From an uncultured Aquimarina sp. (GTDB lineage: Bacteria; Bacteroidota; Bacteroidia; Flavobacteriales; Flavobacteriaceae): DNA of 64,000 bases. A program made the translations under genes and the position numbers. Location: positions 434,001 through 498,000 of the forward strand of contig CANMSO010000002.1 of assembly GCA_947500545.1 (NCBI GenBank), in the 5' to 3' direction. The notes below the pieces were generated by a model, which saw only the letters and a program-made list of their open reading frames with translations, was not told where the DNA came from and did not search any database. Numbering within the stretch: position 1 is the first letter of the stretch; each line of letters opens with the position of its first letter. Shown here in pieces: positions 51,906-60,907 of this stretch.

Positions 51906-52487
51906 TCAGACTAGATTATGTATTTTGGCATATTGTAGTAGCATAATAGTCTTCGCATCTTTTATTTCACCAGAATATAGCATCTCGATAGCTCTGTCAA
52001 AATCTAATTCTAATACTTCAATATTTTCTTGTTCTTCAGGAATTCCGCCGCCTTCACTTACTTTCATGTTCTCATTATATTCTGCCACAAAGAAATATAG
52101 TATTTCGGTTACTGATCCAGGGGACATATAAGATTCAAAAATCTTTTTGACTTTCGAGATTTTATAGCCTGTTTCTTCCTGCGTTTCTTTTCGTATGCAG
52201 TCCTCGGGGTTATGTTGGTCTAATAATCCGGCACAGGCTTCGATCATCATGCCGTCATCATTTCCATTAATATAAGTGGGTAGTCTAAACTGATTGGTAA
52301 GGATGATCTTTCTATTTGTGGTATTGTATAATAAAATTACAGCACCATTCCCTCGATCATAGGCTTCACGTGAGTGTGTTTCCCACTCTCCGTTATTATT
52401 TAGATACTCATAGCTCACCTTATGAAGAGTATACCAGTTGTCTGATAAGATCTCTTTTTTGGTGATTTTTATGGTGTCCTTCTTCAT
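51906..52487 (-). CDS. Nudix hydrolase (ADP-sugar/GDP-mannose pyrophosphatase-like)
   Basis: A 193-residue protein. The Nudix box is AGLLDQHNPEDCIRKETQEETGY (shown here by its key parts: G at about 95, then KETQEETG at about 107-114, with Lys replacing the usual Arg). EILYFFVAEYNENMK follows. The overall form resembles NudK-type enzymes that cleave nucleoside diphosphate sugars. The start overlaps the stop of the corrected frame of the upstream small gene by four bases. Confidence 0.85.
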   Translation of the reverse strand: MKKDTIKITKKEILSDNWYTLHKVSYEYLNNNGEWETHSREAYDRGNGAVILLYNTTNRKIILTNQFRLPTYINGNDDGMMIEACAGLLDQHNPEDCIRKETQEETGYKISKVKKIFESYMSPGSVTEILYFFVAEYNENMKVSEGGGIPEEQENIEVLELDFDRAIEMLYSGEIKDAKTIMLLQYAKIHNLV

Positions 52488-52773
52488 TTTACAAACTTCA
52501 GAAATTCTATTCCGCCAATTTTATTTCCTTTTAAGATATCTAATACGACTGTTCCATTTTTCTTATCTTCTAGAGTAATATTCTCTTCGAATTGCCATTT
52601 AGAATTTGGTTGATTCGGATTTTTTGCATCCACAAATAAATATAAGCTCTGCTTTGCTTTAGTCCCAGGGTACAGTGCATTAATGCCTCAATTATTTCCG
52701 GTCTTTCTGGAATTTGTTCTTTGGCAATTTTAACAACCCAATTGGGATTATATGTTTCCCATTTTTCTTTCAT
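52484..52773 (-). pseudogene. Frameshifted small gene of unknown function
   Basis: From ATG 52773 the frame reads MKEKWETYNPNWVVKIAKEQ and continues to about residue 46 (SRAYIY). It then loses frame at a short T run (52634-52636 on the plus strand). Restoring one base gives FVDAKNPNQPNSKWQFEENI and a good reading to a TGA at 52484 that overlaps the Nudix ATG as ATGA. The corrected protein would be 96 residues, soluble, of a family I cannot name. The coupled overlap shows it was recently functional. It may be a true mutation or a sequencing error in a homopolymer. Confidence 0.7.
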
Positions 52774-52805
52774 TCAATAGGAGGTCGCCTCTCGGTTATT
52801 TCGTT

Positions 52806-54083
52806 TTACTTCTTATACACCTTCCCGCCCTTCATCACAAAAACTACATTTTCCATAGTGTCGATCTTTTTGGTGGGGTCATCATTTACGGCAACAATAT
52901 CTGCAATGAACCCAGCTGCGATTTGTCCTATTTGATCCTGCATATTAAGAATAATAGCGTTAGTAGTAGTGGCACTTTGTATCGCTGCCATTGCGGGCAT
53001 ACCGGCTTCAACCATAAAACGAAATTCTTTTCCGTTTTCTCCATGCTTAAATACTCCAGCATCGGTACCAAAAGCGATGCCTACACCACGATCATAGGCT
53101 TTTTTAAAGGTATTTTGGATTTTTGGACCAATCGCTAAGGCTTTAGGAACAATAATAGCAGGGTAGTAGCCATCGATAGCTGCTTTTTCGGTTACCTCTT
53201 TTCCCGCAGTAATTGTAGGTACAAGATAAGTGTCATGCTGTTTCATGAGGTCCATGGTTTTTTCACTCATTAATGTACCATGCTCTATCGTTTTTACACC
53301 ACCCAAAATAGCACGTTGCATTCCCTCATCGCCATGTGCATGTGCAGCAACATGAAACCCATAATCTTTTGCAGTTTCACAAATGGCTTTGATTTCTTCC
53401 AATGTAAACTGTGGGTTTGATCCGCTTTTTGCTACACTTAGGACCCCGCCAGTAGCAGTGATTTTAATTAAGTCTGCTCCATTTTTATAACGTTGGCGCA
53501 CTGCTTTTTTTGCATCTTCTGCACTATTTACCACTCCTTCTTTTGGCCCCGGATCCCCCATTAACGATTTTTTACCCCCGTTAGTAGGATCGCCGTGTCC
53601 ACCAGTAGTTGATAATATTTTTCCAGCTGTAAATATCCTTGGTCCATTAATCTTACCTTGTGCGATTGCTTTTTTTAAGGCAATGTTTACACCACTTCCT
53701 CCAAGATCTCTTACTGTAGTAAATCCAGACATCAATGTTTTATTTGCATACACCACCGAGTTATATGCCACATCAGCTTCGTTATTTGTGTATCGCTCTA
53801 GATATGCTTTTGGATTAGATTCACTCTCGATATGTACGTGCATATCTATAAGCCCTGGCATGACAGTTTTGTCTTTAAGGTCTATGGTAGTATCATCTTT
53901 TTTGCCAGTGATATAGCCATTCTCAATTTTTGAAATTTTATTTCCAGAAACGACAATGGTTTTTTCGTTAAGGACTTTACCAGCTTTGGTATCAATTACT
54001 TTTCCGCATTGTAAATAGATATCTTGTGCTTGTGAGAAAAATGTACAAGAAATTGCTAGAATAAGAGTAAGTATTTTTTGCAT
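52806..54083 (-). CDS. Secreted amidohydrolase (imidazolonepropionase/prolidase-like)
   Basis: A 425-residue protein with a signal peptide ending in SQAQ. Metal ligands are visible in PGLIDMHVHIES (about 75-86), Lys in DLIKITATGG (about 207-216), HVAAHAHGDEGM (about 244-255), IEHGT (about 268) and FGTDAGVF (about 325). This is the pattern of binuclear-zinc amidohydrolases, including secreted Xaa-Pro dipeptidases. Periplasmic peptide or amide hydrolysis is likely. It starts 23 bp after the DegT gene. Confidence 0.87.
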   Translation of the reverse strand: MQKILTLILAISCTFFSQAQDIYLQCGKVIDTKAGKVLNEKTIVVSGNKISKIENGYITGKKDDTTIDLKDKTVMPGLIDMHVHIESESNPKAYLERYTNNEADVAYNSVVYANKTLMSGFTTVRDLGGSGVNIALKKAIAQGKINGPRIFTAGKILSTTGGHGDPTNGGKKSLMGDPGPKEGVVNSAEDAKKAVRQRYKNGADLIKITATGGVLSVAKSGSNPQFTLEEIKAICETAKDYGFHVAAHAHGDEGMQRAILGGVKTIEHGTLMSEKTMDLMKQHDTYLVPTITAGKEVTEKAAIDGYYPAIIVPKALAIGPKIQNTFKKAYDRGVGIAFGTDAGVFKHGENGKEFRFMVEAGMPAMAAIQSATTTNAIILNMQDQIGQIAAGFIADIVAVNDDPTKKIDTMENVVFVMKGGKVYKK

Positions 54084-54106
54084 TGTGTGAAGCGTGTATT
54101 TGAGTA

Positions 54107-55276
54107 TTATGAGTTTACAAAATCTATTATAGTCTTGGTAATGAAATCAATCTGTTCATCGTCTAGTTCTGTATGCATAGGTAGAGATATGACTTCTTTT
54201 ACTAATTGATTGGTTACCGGGAAATCTGCTTCATTATAACGATCGTCTACATATGCTTTTTGGCTATGTAATGGGATAGGGTAGTATACTCCACAAGGGA
54301 TTCCCTTATCATTAAGGTGTTGCGCTAGATTATCCCTTTTGCCATTAGTAATTCTTAGTGTGTATTGATGAAATACATGGCAATTACAGGTGTCACAAAT
54401 CTCATTTTCATGAGTATTACAATCATTTCCTTTTACCTTAGGAGCGATAATATTTTGTATTCCCTCAAAAGCTTTATTGTATTTCCTCGCGGCAGTTCTT
54501 CGGGCATTATTATACGTATCTAGATTAGGGAGTTTAGCTCTTAATACAGCAGCTTGTATAGAATCTAGTCTAGAATTCACACCAACTACATCATGGTGGT
54601 ATCTTTTGTACATTCCGTGATTTACAACTCCACGAATAATATGAGCTAGCTCATCGTCATTTGTAAAAATTGCTCCGCCATCTCCGTAACATCCTAAGTT
54701 TTTTGATGGAAAAAATGAGGTCGAAGCAACATGACCTATGGCTCCTGTTTTGGTAACGTTTCCGTTGGTAAATTTATAATTTGCGCCAATACCTTGGGCG
54801 TTATCTTCAATGACGTATAAGTCGTGTTCTTTGGCAATAGCCATAATTTCATCCATATTGGCACTCTGACCAAATAAATGTACGGGTACGATTGCTTTGG
54901 TTCTTGGAGTGATCGCTTTTTTGATAGCAGCAGGATCAATATTAAAAGAATCAGGCTCTACATCTACCAATACCGGAGTTAATCTAAGCAATGCAATTAC
55001 TTCTACCGTTGCAGCAAAAGTAAAATCTGCAGTAATGACCTCGTCACCAGGTTCAAGACCTAAACCCATCATGGCAATTTGCAATGCATCGGTTCCATTG
55101 GCACATGGAATCACGTGTTTTACATCTAGATATTCTTCTAATTCTTTTTGAAAACTATGAACCTCTGGTCCGTTAATAAAAGCTGTAGAATTTATAACAT
55201 CAAGAACAGATGAATTTACTTGTTCTTTGATCTGCTCATATTGACCCTTAAGATCAACCATTTGTATTTTCTTCAT
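54107..55276 (-). CDS. DegT/DnrJ/EryC1/StrS aminotransferase
   Basis: A 389-residue protein started at ATG 55276 (MKKIQMVDLKGQYEQIKEQV). CANGTDALQIAM (about 59-70), DVEPDSFNID (about 106-115), VIEDNAQGIGANY (about 146-158) and the PLP-lysine in STSFFPSKNLGCYGDGGAIF (about 178-197) define the family. Such enzymes aminate keto-sugars for surface polysaccharides. An insertion at about 283-300 carries four Cys (C..C..CNC), a possible metal site. No other sugar genes are adjacent. Confidence 0.9.
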   Translation of the reverse strand: MKKIQMVDLKGQYEQIKEQVNSSVLDVINSTAFINGPEVHSFQKELEEYLDVKHVIPCANGTDALQIAMMGLGLEPGDEVITADFTFAATVEVIALLRLTPVLVDVEPDSFNIDPAAIKKAITPRTKAIVPVHLFGQSANMDEIMAIAKEHDLYVIEDNAQGIGANYKFTNGNVTKTGAIGHVASTSFFPSKNLGCYGDGGAIFTNDDELAHIIRGVVNHGMYKRYHHDVVGVNSRLDSIQAAVLRAKLPNLDTYNNARRTAARKYNKAFEGIQNIIAPKVKGNDCNTHENEICDTCNCHVFHQYTLRITNGKRDNLAQHLNDKGIPCGVYYPIPLHSQKAYVDDRYNEADFPVTNQLVKEVISLPMHTELDDEQIDFITKTIIDFVNS

Positions 55277-55376
55277 GAATGTGCGTATTGTAACCTCACG
55301 AAAGTACAAAATATTGATACTATAGCCAATGTTAAATATGGTTTTGATTAATATTTGTACATGCTATAAAAGGACA

Positions 55377-55420
55377 AAGCGAAGTATCTTCTGCAGGACG
55401 CTTTTTAAGATACTTCGCTT
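55377..55420 (-). terminator. Terminator of the T9SS hydrolase gene
   Basis: A 14-bp perfect stem (55377-55390 with 55407-55420, AAGCGAAGTATCTT) with a 16-base loop, 36 bp past the stop of the leftward hydrolase gene. Confidence 0.75.
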
Positions 55421-55455
55421 CTGAGGGGAAACTAAAGATTTATTGGTCTTAAGAG

Positions 55456-57258
55456 TTATTTTTTTATAAATTTTATAGTTTGAAAATCATTTACCTTTAA
55501 AAGATAAATCCCTTTACTTAATGATTGTAATTGGTTTGAAATGTCAAATTGAGATTTATTATTTGTTCTAATCGAAAAGTTTTTAATTTGTTTTCCCGTG
55601 ACATCAAAAACAAGAACAGAAAGTTTATCGGTCAATTGATAACCATAAATAGATATTTCTGCGCTGTGTTTAACTGAATTAGGCGTAATCCGGATAGCTC
55701 TTTCAGGTTCATTAATGAGATTCTGATTATCAACCTGACCTAAACCTGCATTAACATTACCAACCACGAACCCAGAAATCAGTGACCTCTTAAAATTGTT
55801 TTTATTTTCTGAGTTTAAAAATAAACTATATACTCCTTCTTCTAAAGTAGCCGTGTCAAAATAGTAGCTTCCATTTTTGTATTCAAAAGCAATAATTTTA
55901 GGGTTTTCATTTAATTCTGAGCCATTAATTTTTGATGTCCTAATAAGTACTCCTCGTACTTCTGTTGTCGAAGATAGTTCCTTGGTATTGTCATTTGTTA
56001 CAATATCCACTTTTAGTAGTGGATGATTGTTTTTTTGGAGGTGTTGTAATGACATTTTCACACCATTATTTTGCTTCACAAAGGCTGCAAACCTAGAGTC
56101 GCTTTCTAACTGTATTTTGTTATTGGTGATTGGGATAACTGTCTTATGCTTTTCTGTATTAAAGATTTTTTGAAGCTCCATTTTTTTGTTACTCTGGTCA
56201 TAAGTATGAAATTGAGCAGTAGGATTTTCGTGAATGATTTCTGCTACAGCGTAACTTGAGTTTTTGTCTAACAGAATCTGATCATATTTGTTTTCAGAAT
56301 GTATAATGTAATAATTACTTTCTTCAATGTATCTGCTGTTTTTATTTTTAGAAATTACGTTACTTCTTTGAGATCGATTTTCGATATAAGATTTAACGTA
56401 AGACCAGCTAAACTGCCCAAGACCTACATCAAGATGATCAAAAATAGCTCTTGAATCATTTTTAGAGAACACATACTCCGCTCCGGGCCTTAGTGTACTT
56501 CGATAAGGAGCGACTCCATCATTAGCTCCTTGAACTGGTAGCAGAATACCTCCGGTAACTAAAAAAGCAGGTGCAGCAATAGTTGATCCTTTATAAAAAC
56601 CCGAAGCTCCCAGAACCACAAACTTTCCTGGTTCATTATCAGGATGATTATCAAGGATTGGGCGCACTACATCTCGGCAGTAATACGTAGTCGAAGTTCG
56701 AGCACCTTCATTTAATCCAGTAAGTTTCCATGCCCAGTTAAACCAGGGCATCTGAGAGATATTTGCTAGATAAGTACCCCAGAAAGGTGTTCCCAGTGCA
56801 AAAGCTATTTCTACTTTGTCATTTTTACCATATTGAAACATGGCAGCTTCAGAGGCTTTTCCTCCATTACTATGACCAACTAAATATACCTTTGGTACTC
56901 CATACTTTACAGTAACGATATCAATAGATTCTGCTAGTAATTTTCCGTTTACCCATATGCCTTCACCGCGTGTAGTGGCAACAAAAACGGCTTGGTAACC
57001 TTCATCATAGGTTTGCTGATAAAACGAATTGTCAAAAAGAAATTGCCCTTGGTTAAGATCAATATATCCATGGTTGAACACAATTACTTTTCCATTATAA
57101 TTTGAAGGTGTTGCCCCATAATGAATTGTAGATTTAACAAGAGGTCCTATAAATAAAGGGCTTAACTTATCGGGAGTTGGTAATTGCACTTCTAAAAAGC
57201 TCTGAGAAAATAGAAGCGTACAGGAAAACAATGCAATTAAAGTAGTTTTTAATTTCAT
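55456..57258 (-). CDS. T9SS-secreted alpha/beta hydrolase
   Basis: A 600-residue protein with a signal peptide (to LFSQ). Residues about 45-290 form an alpha/beta hydrolase (KVIVFNHGYIDLNQG at about 57; nucleophile Ser in VYLVGHSNGGKAS at about 123-135; a GANDGVAPY Asp and an AIFDHLDVG His). A beta-rich middle is followed by a C-terminal T9SS type A sorting domain (about 525-600: NSVKHSAEISIYGYQL, LSVLVFDVTGKQIKNF, SKGIYLLKV, ending in IKFIKK). It would be exported across the outer membrane. Lipase or esterase activity is inferred. Confidence 0.87.
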   Translation of the reverse strand: MKLKTTLIALFSCTLLFSQSFLEVQLPTPDKLSPLFIGPLVKSTIHYGATPSNYNGKVIVFNHGYIDLNQGQFLFDNSFYQQTYDEGYQAVFVATTRGEGIWVNGKLLAESIDIVTVKYGVPKVYLVGHSNGGKASEAAMFQYGKNDKVEIAFALGTPFWGTYLANISQMPWFNWAWKLTGLNEGARTSTTYYCRDVVRPILDNHPDNEPGKFVVLGASGFYKGSTIAAPAFLVTGGILLPVQGANDGVAPYRSTLRPGAEYVFSKNDSRAIFDHLDVGLGQFSWSYVKSYIENRSQRSNVISKNKNSRYIEESNYYIIHSENKYDQILLDKNSSYAVAEIIHENPTAQFHTYDQSNKKMELQKIFNTEKHKTVIPITNNKIQLESDSRFAAFVKQNNGVKMSLQHLQKNNHPLLKVDIVTNDNTKELSSTTEVRGVLIRTSKINGSELNENPKIIAFEYKNGSYYFDTATLEEGVYSLFLNSENKNNFKRSLISGFVVGNVNAGLGQVDNQNLINEPERAIRITPNSVKHSAEISIYGYQLTDKLSVLVFDVTGKQIKNFSIRTNNKSQFDISNQLQSLSKGIYLLKVNDFQTIKFIKK

Positions 57259-57447
57259 AGATGATGAGTTTGTGTGAAATAATGTATTAATTTATTAAAT
57301 TTTTAAGATAAATAATGGTTTTTATGCAAAAAAATTATTTTTTCATTATGAAATTGATAAAAAGATCTAAGATGCTCTTTTAGAGGTTTCGAGTATTATT
57401 TTACAACAAAGAAATGTATTTTAGCAATTCACAAAAAGTTATCATTC

Positions 57448-58704
57448 TTGAGTTTTTTATACAATTTTTTTATATCAATATTTAATGGGGTACTTCCGGT
57501 CATAGGGTTGTTTACTCCTAAACTCAAATTATTTGTAAACGGAAGAAAAGAAAGTTTTAAAATATTAGAGGCTAAGATATTTGCAGAGGACCGCGTTCTT
57601 TGGTTTCATTGCGCATCTTTGGGAGAATATGAGCAAGGTGTACCTGTAATGGAGGCGTTAAAAAAGAAATATCCTAATCATAAACTAGTAGTCACTTTTT
57701 TTTCACCATCTGGTTATGAGACAAAGAAAAAAAGTACTTTGGCAGATGTCATTGTATATCTCCCTATGGATACTAAAACCAAAGTTAAGCGATTTATTGA
57801 TCTTGTAAATCCAGAGTTGGCAGTATTTGTTAAGTATGAGTTTTGGCCCAATTATCTGAAGAGGCTGCAGGCTAAAAAAATTCCAGCCGTATTTATATCT
57901 TCAACATTTAGAGAAGATCAGGCATTTTTTAAATGGTATGGTGGTTTTATGCGAAAAGCACTAAGGACAGTTGATTATTTCTTTGTTCAGGATAACATAT
58001 CTAAAAATTTAATCCAAGGACAGGGGTTTGAAAATGTTACTTTGAGTGGTGATACTCGTTTTGATAGAGTAAGTCACCAGATCGAAATGGATAATTATGT
58101 GGATTTTATTTCAGAATTTATTGATGATAGAGTATGTATTGTGATTGGTAGTTCCTGGTCTGAAGACGAAGCTATTTTTATGGATTTTGTTAATCAGTCA
58201 CCAAATGAGGTTTGTTTTATTATTGCTCCGCACGAAATTAAAGATAGCAGTGTAAATTCCCTTATTCAGAAAATCCAAAAGAAAACAGTTTTGTATTCTG
58301 AAAAAGAAGGAAAACAAATGAAAGATCATCAAGTATTTATAATGAATACTATTGGATATTTGTCAAGAGTGTATAGTTACGGAGACATTGCCTATGTAGG
58401 TGGTGCCATGGGAACGGGAGGTTTACATAATATTTTGGAGCCTGCCACCTTCGGAATTCCAATTGTAATAGGTAAAAATTTCGAAAAATTCAGAGAGGCT
58501 AAGCAACTTCAAAAACTAGCTGGATTATTTTCGGTATCCAGTGAAGAAGAGTTTAGTCGAGTAATGCAGAAACTTGTGGATGATAAAAAGTTCAGAGAAA
58601 AAACAGGAATGATTGCAGGGCATTTTATTAATAGTAATACCGGGGCTACAGATTTGATTGTAAAATATCTGGTCAAAAAAATAGAGGAAACTTCAAAGTA
58701 CTAA
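57448..58704 (+). CDS. waaA: 3-deoxy-D-manno-octulosonic acid (Kdo) transferase
   Basis: A 418-residue protein that begins with TTG; no ATG is available before the conserved part, and the residues from SFLYNFFISIFNG onward are family-typical. WFHCASLGEYEQG (about 52-64), VKYEFWPNYL (about 128-137), IGSSWSEDE (about 233) and GGAMGTGGLHNILEPATFG (about 317-335) match WaaA/KdtA. It transfers Kdo to lipid A precursor at the inner membrane. A -7-like TATTTTAG lies at 57417-57424. Confidence 0.92.
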   Translation: MSFLYNFFISIFNGVLPVIGLFTPKLKLFVNGRKESFKILEAKIFAEDRVLWFHCASLGEYEQGVPVMEALKKKYPNHKLVVTFFSPSGYETKKKSTLADVIVYLPMDTKTKVKRFIDLVNPELAVFVKYEFWPNYLKRLQAKKIPAVFISSTFREDQAFFKWYGGFMRKALRTVDYFFVQDNISKNLIQGQGFENVTLSGDTRFDRVSHQIEMDNYVDFISEFIDDRVCIVIGSSWSEDEAIFMDFVNQSPNEVCFIIAPHEIKDSSVNSLIQKIQKKTVLYSEKEGKQMKDHQVFIMNTIGYLSRVYSYGDIAYVGGAMGTGGLHNILEPATFGIPIVIGKNFEKFREAKQLQKLAGLFSVSSEEEFSRVMQKLVDDKKFREKTGMIAGHFINSNTGATDLIVKYLVKKIEETSKY

Positions 58705-58765
58705 TTCATCAAAAGCCTATATCTGTCAAACTATTGTCTATAGGTTGAGGGTTGTTTTGGCAAGA

Positions 58766-59422
58766 TCAAACCGTTACAGCTTCGTTAAAATATCTTCTAA
58801 ATGGAAGCATTTCTTGATATACTTCGATAACCTTATCTGTAAAACCCTGTTCTAGAATATCTTCTTTGGTAAGTGGATGAATCACTGCAAAAGTTTTATG
58901 ACGTAATAAGTCGATATGCTCATGATCTTGGCTATATCCTTTAGGTGTAGTTTTTAGTTTATCCTTATCCGGATAAAGATCTCCAAAAGTATTTTTAAAA
59001 CTCTTTTTGTTTATAATTCTTTGCAATTCATCTCCGTTATAATCAATTGCTTCTCGTATACTGCTAAGAAGTTTATTATTCGGTTTCCAATACCCGCCAG
59101 CTAATTCACTTTCATTAATCCCTATTTGGATATAAAAGTCACCTTGCTTAGATTTCTGATCCAGGCCTGCGGCAAAATGATCTTTATAAACTGGTTTGTT
59201 AGGATGAAAAAGAAGATTATTGTTTATTCTGTTAATACCTTTTCTTCCTGGAGTAGGGTAATAATCTGAGTCAATTGTTGCCAATTTAGTATCTAGTTCA
59301 TCTAACCATTGAATAAATGCGTTTCTAATAGCTTGATAATGTTTTCTATTGACGTCCATCCATTCCTTGTGATTATTATTCTGTAAATCCTGAAGGAATT
59401 GAAATAAGGCTTTAAAATCCAT
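58766..59422 (-). CDS. DUF2461 (TIGR02453) family protein
   Basis: A 218-residue protein. FLQDLQNNNHKEWMDVNRKH (about 9-28), RINNNLLFHPNKPVYKDHFA (about 64-83) and ESELAGGYWKPN (about 103-114) are the family's conserved blocks. Cytosolic; no function established. It lies 26 bp after the deoxynucleoside kinase on the same strand and is probably co-transcribed. Confidence 0.88.
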   Translation of the reverse strand: MDFKALFQFLQDLQNNNHKEWMDVNRKHYQAIRNAFIQWLDELDTKLATIDSDYYPTPGRKGINRINNNLLFHPNKPVYKDHFAAGLDQKSKQGDFYIQIGINESELAGGYWKPNNKLLSSIREAIDYNGDELQRIINKKSFKNTFGDLYPDKDKLKTTPKGYSQDHEHIDLLRHKTFAVIHPLTKEDILEQGFTDKVIEVYQEMLPFRRYFNEAVTV

Positions 59423-59448
59423 GCAATGTTAAAAAGTGAATGCCTCTA

Positions 59449-60063
59449 TTAGAACAATCCGTTAAGTTCTGCATCTATTCGGTTGATAATATTTCCAAGA
59501 TCTTCGGGATTATCAACAAAATTTAGGTTGTCTACATCAACAATCAGTAGGTTACCTTTGTCGTAATCGTGCGCCCAAGCCTCGTAGCGTTCATTAAGTC
59601 TACTTAGGTAATCAATACTAATTGTGTTTTCATATTCTCGACCACGCTTGTGGATCTGAGCGACCAGATTTGGAATACTGCTTCTAAGATAAATTAATAA
59701 ATCCGGCCCTTCTACAACAGCTTCCATAAGATCAAAAAGTGATTTGTAATTCTCAAAATCACGATTGGTCATTAGGCCCATAGCGTGTAAGTTTGGTGCA
59801 AAAATATAGGCATCCTCATATATGGTTCTATCCTGGATAATATCTTTCCCACCTTCTCTAATCTCAAGAATTTGTCTAAAACGGCTATTGAGGAAATATA
59901 TCTGAAGGTTGAATGACCAACGCTCCATTTTATTATAGAAATCTTCTAAGTAAGGATTTTCTAATACATCTTCAAAATGAGCTTCCCACTTGTAGTGTTT
60001 AGCAAGTAATCGAGTCAATGTAGTTTTTCCGGCACCTATATTTCCAGCTATTGCTATATGCAT
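59449..60063 (-). CDS. Deoxynucleoside kinase
   Basis: A 204-residue protein with the P-loop IAIAGNIGAGKTTLTRLL (about 3-20), DRTIYEDAYIFAPN (about 78-91, DRS/DRT motif) and HKRGREYENTI (about 137-147, lid arginines). It phosphorylates deoxynucleosides using ATP, which fits salvage together with the nucleoside transporter and thyA elsewhere in the window. Base preference not determined. Confidence 0.9.
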   Translation of the reverse strand: MHIAIAGNIGAGKTTLTRLLAKHYKWEAHFEDVLENPYLEDFYNKMERWSFNLQIYFLNSRFRQILEIREGGKDIIQDRTIYEDAYIFAPNLHAMGLMTNRDFENYKSLFDLMEAVVEGPDLLIYLRSSIPNLVAQIHKRGREYENTISIDYLSRLNERYEAWAHDYDKGNLLIVDVDNLNFVDNPEDLGNIINRIDAELNGLF

Positions 60064-60226
60064 AGTCGATTGTTTTCTTGGGGTTGTTTGTGAAATTGTC
60101 GTTAAGCCGTAAATATAATGGATTTTATGAGTAACATAAAAAGGATAGATAAGAATTTATATAAGATGTTCGTTTTAGAACTCAAGTTATCGTTTAAATG
60201 CTTTCAATAATATGTTTGCAGTAGTT

Positions 60227-60907
60227 TTAACAAACCAATTTGTAACCATACCCTCTTACATTAATGATTTCTATAGCATCATCATTTTTTAACTTCTTTC
60301 TGAGTTTGGTAATAAAAACATCCATACTTCTGCCGTTAAAGAAATCATCATCTCCCCAGAGTTTTTTAAGAATCAGAGAGCGATCCAAAACTTGATTTTT
60401 GTTTTTGACCAGGTGAAATAGTAAATGTGACTCTCTATGAGTAAGTTTCTGATCTTGATCTTTATAGGAAAGAATTTGCTTTGGGAAATCAAAAGTATAT
60501 TTTCCAATAGTGATAATTTCTACATTTTGTTGAAGTGCGGTTCTATTTAGTAAATTATTGATTCTTACGATTAACTCTTCCATACTAAATGGTTTTTTGA
60601 GATAATCATTACCACCACTGGTGAACCCTTCTACCACATCCTGTGTCTGTGACTTTGCAGTAAGAAATATAATAGGAATAGTTTCGTCTTCAAGTCTAAT
60701 CTCTTTGGCCAGCGTAAAACCATCTTTTTTGGGCATCATTACATCCAGAACTAGTAGTTTTGGTTGTGTGTCTTTATAGATCTTATAGGCTTCCTCTCCA
60801 TTTTTAGCAAGGTGCACCCTAAAGTATCTGGTCTCTAAACTTTCTTTAATGATTTGACCCAATGAAGGTTCATCTTCTGCAAGTAATATTTCGGTTATCT
60901 TATTCAT
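60227..60907 (-). CDS. OmpR/PhoB-family response regulator
   Basis: A 226-residue protein. The receiver domain has EILLAEDEPSLG, phospho-acceptor Asp in LLVLDVMMPKKDGF (about 51-64) and YLKKPFSMEEL (about 103). The C-terminal winged helix has LTHRESHLLFHLV and VDRSL/VFITKLRKKL-type segments and NVRGYGYKL. The start overlaps the sensor kinase by eight bases. Confidence 0.92.
   Translation of the reverse strand: MNKITEILLAEDEPSLGQIIKESLETRYFRVHLAKNGEEAYKIYKDTQPKLLVLDVMMPKKDGFTLAKEIRLEDETIPIIFLTAKSQTQDVVEGFTSGGNDYLKKPFSMEELIVRINNLLNRTALQQNVEIITIGKYTFDFPKQILSYKDQDQKLTHRESHLLFHLVKNKNQVLDRSLILKKLWGDDDFFNGRSMDVFITKLRKKLKNDDAIEIINVRGYGYKLVC

Noticed and set aside
58716..58744. CCTATA/TATAGG hairpin after waaA
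   Set aside because: Only six pairs with a 17-base loop and no clear T run; too weak to call a terminator.
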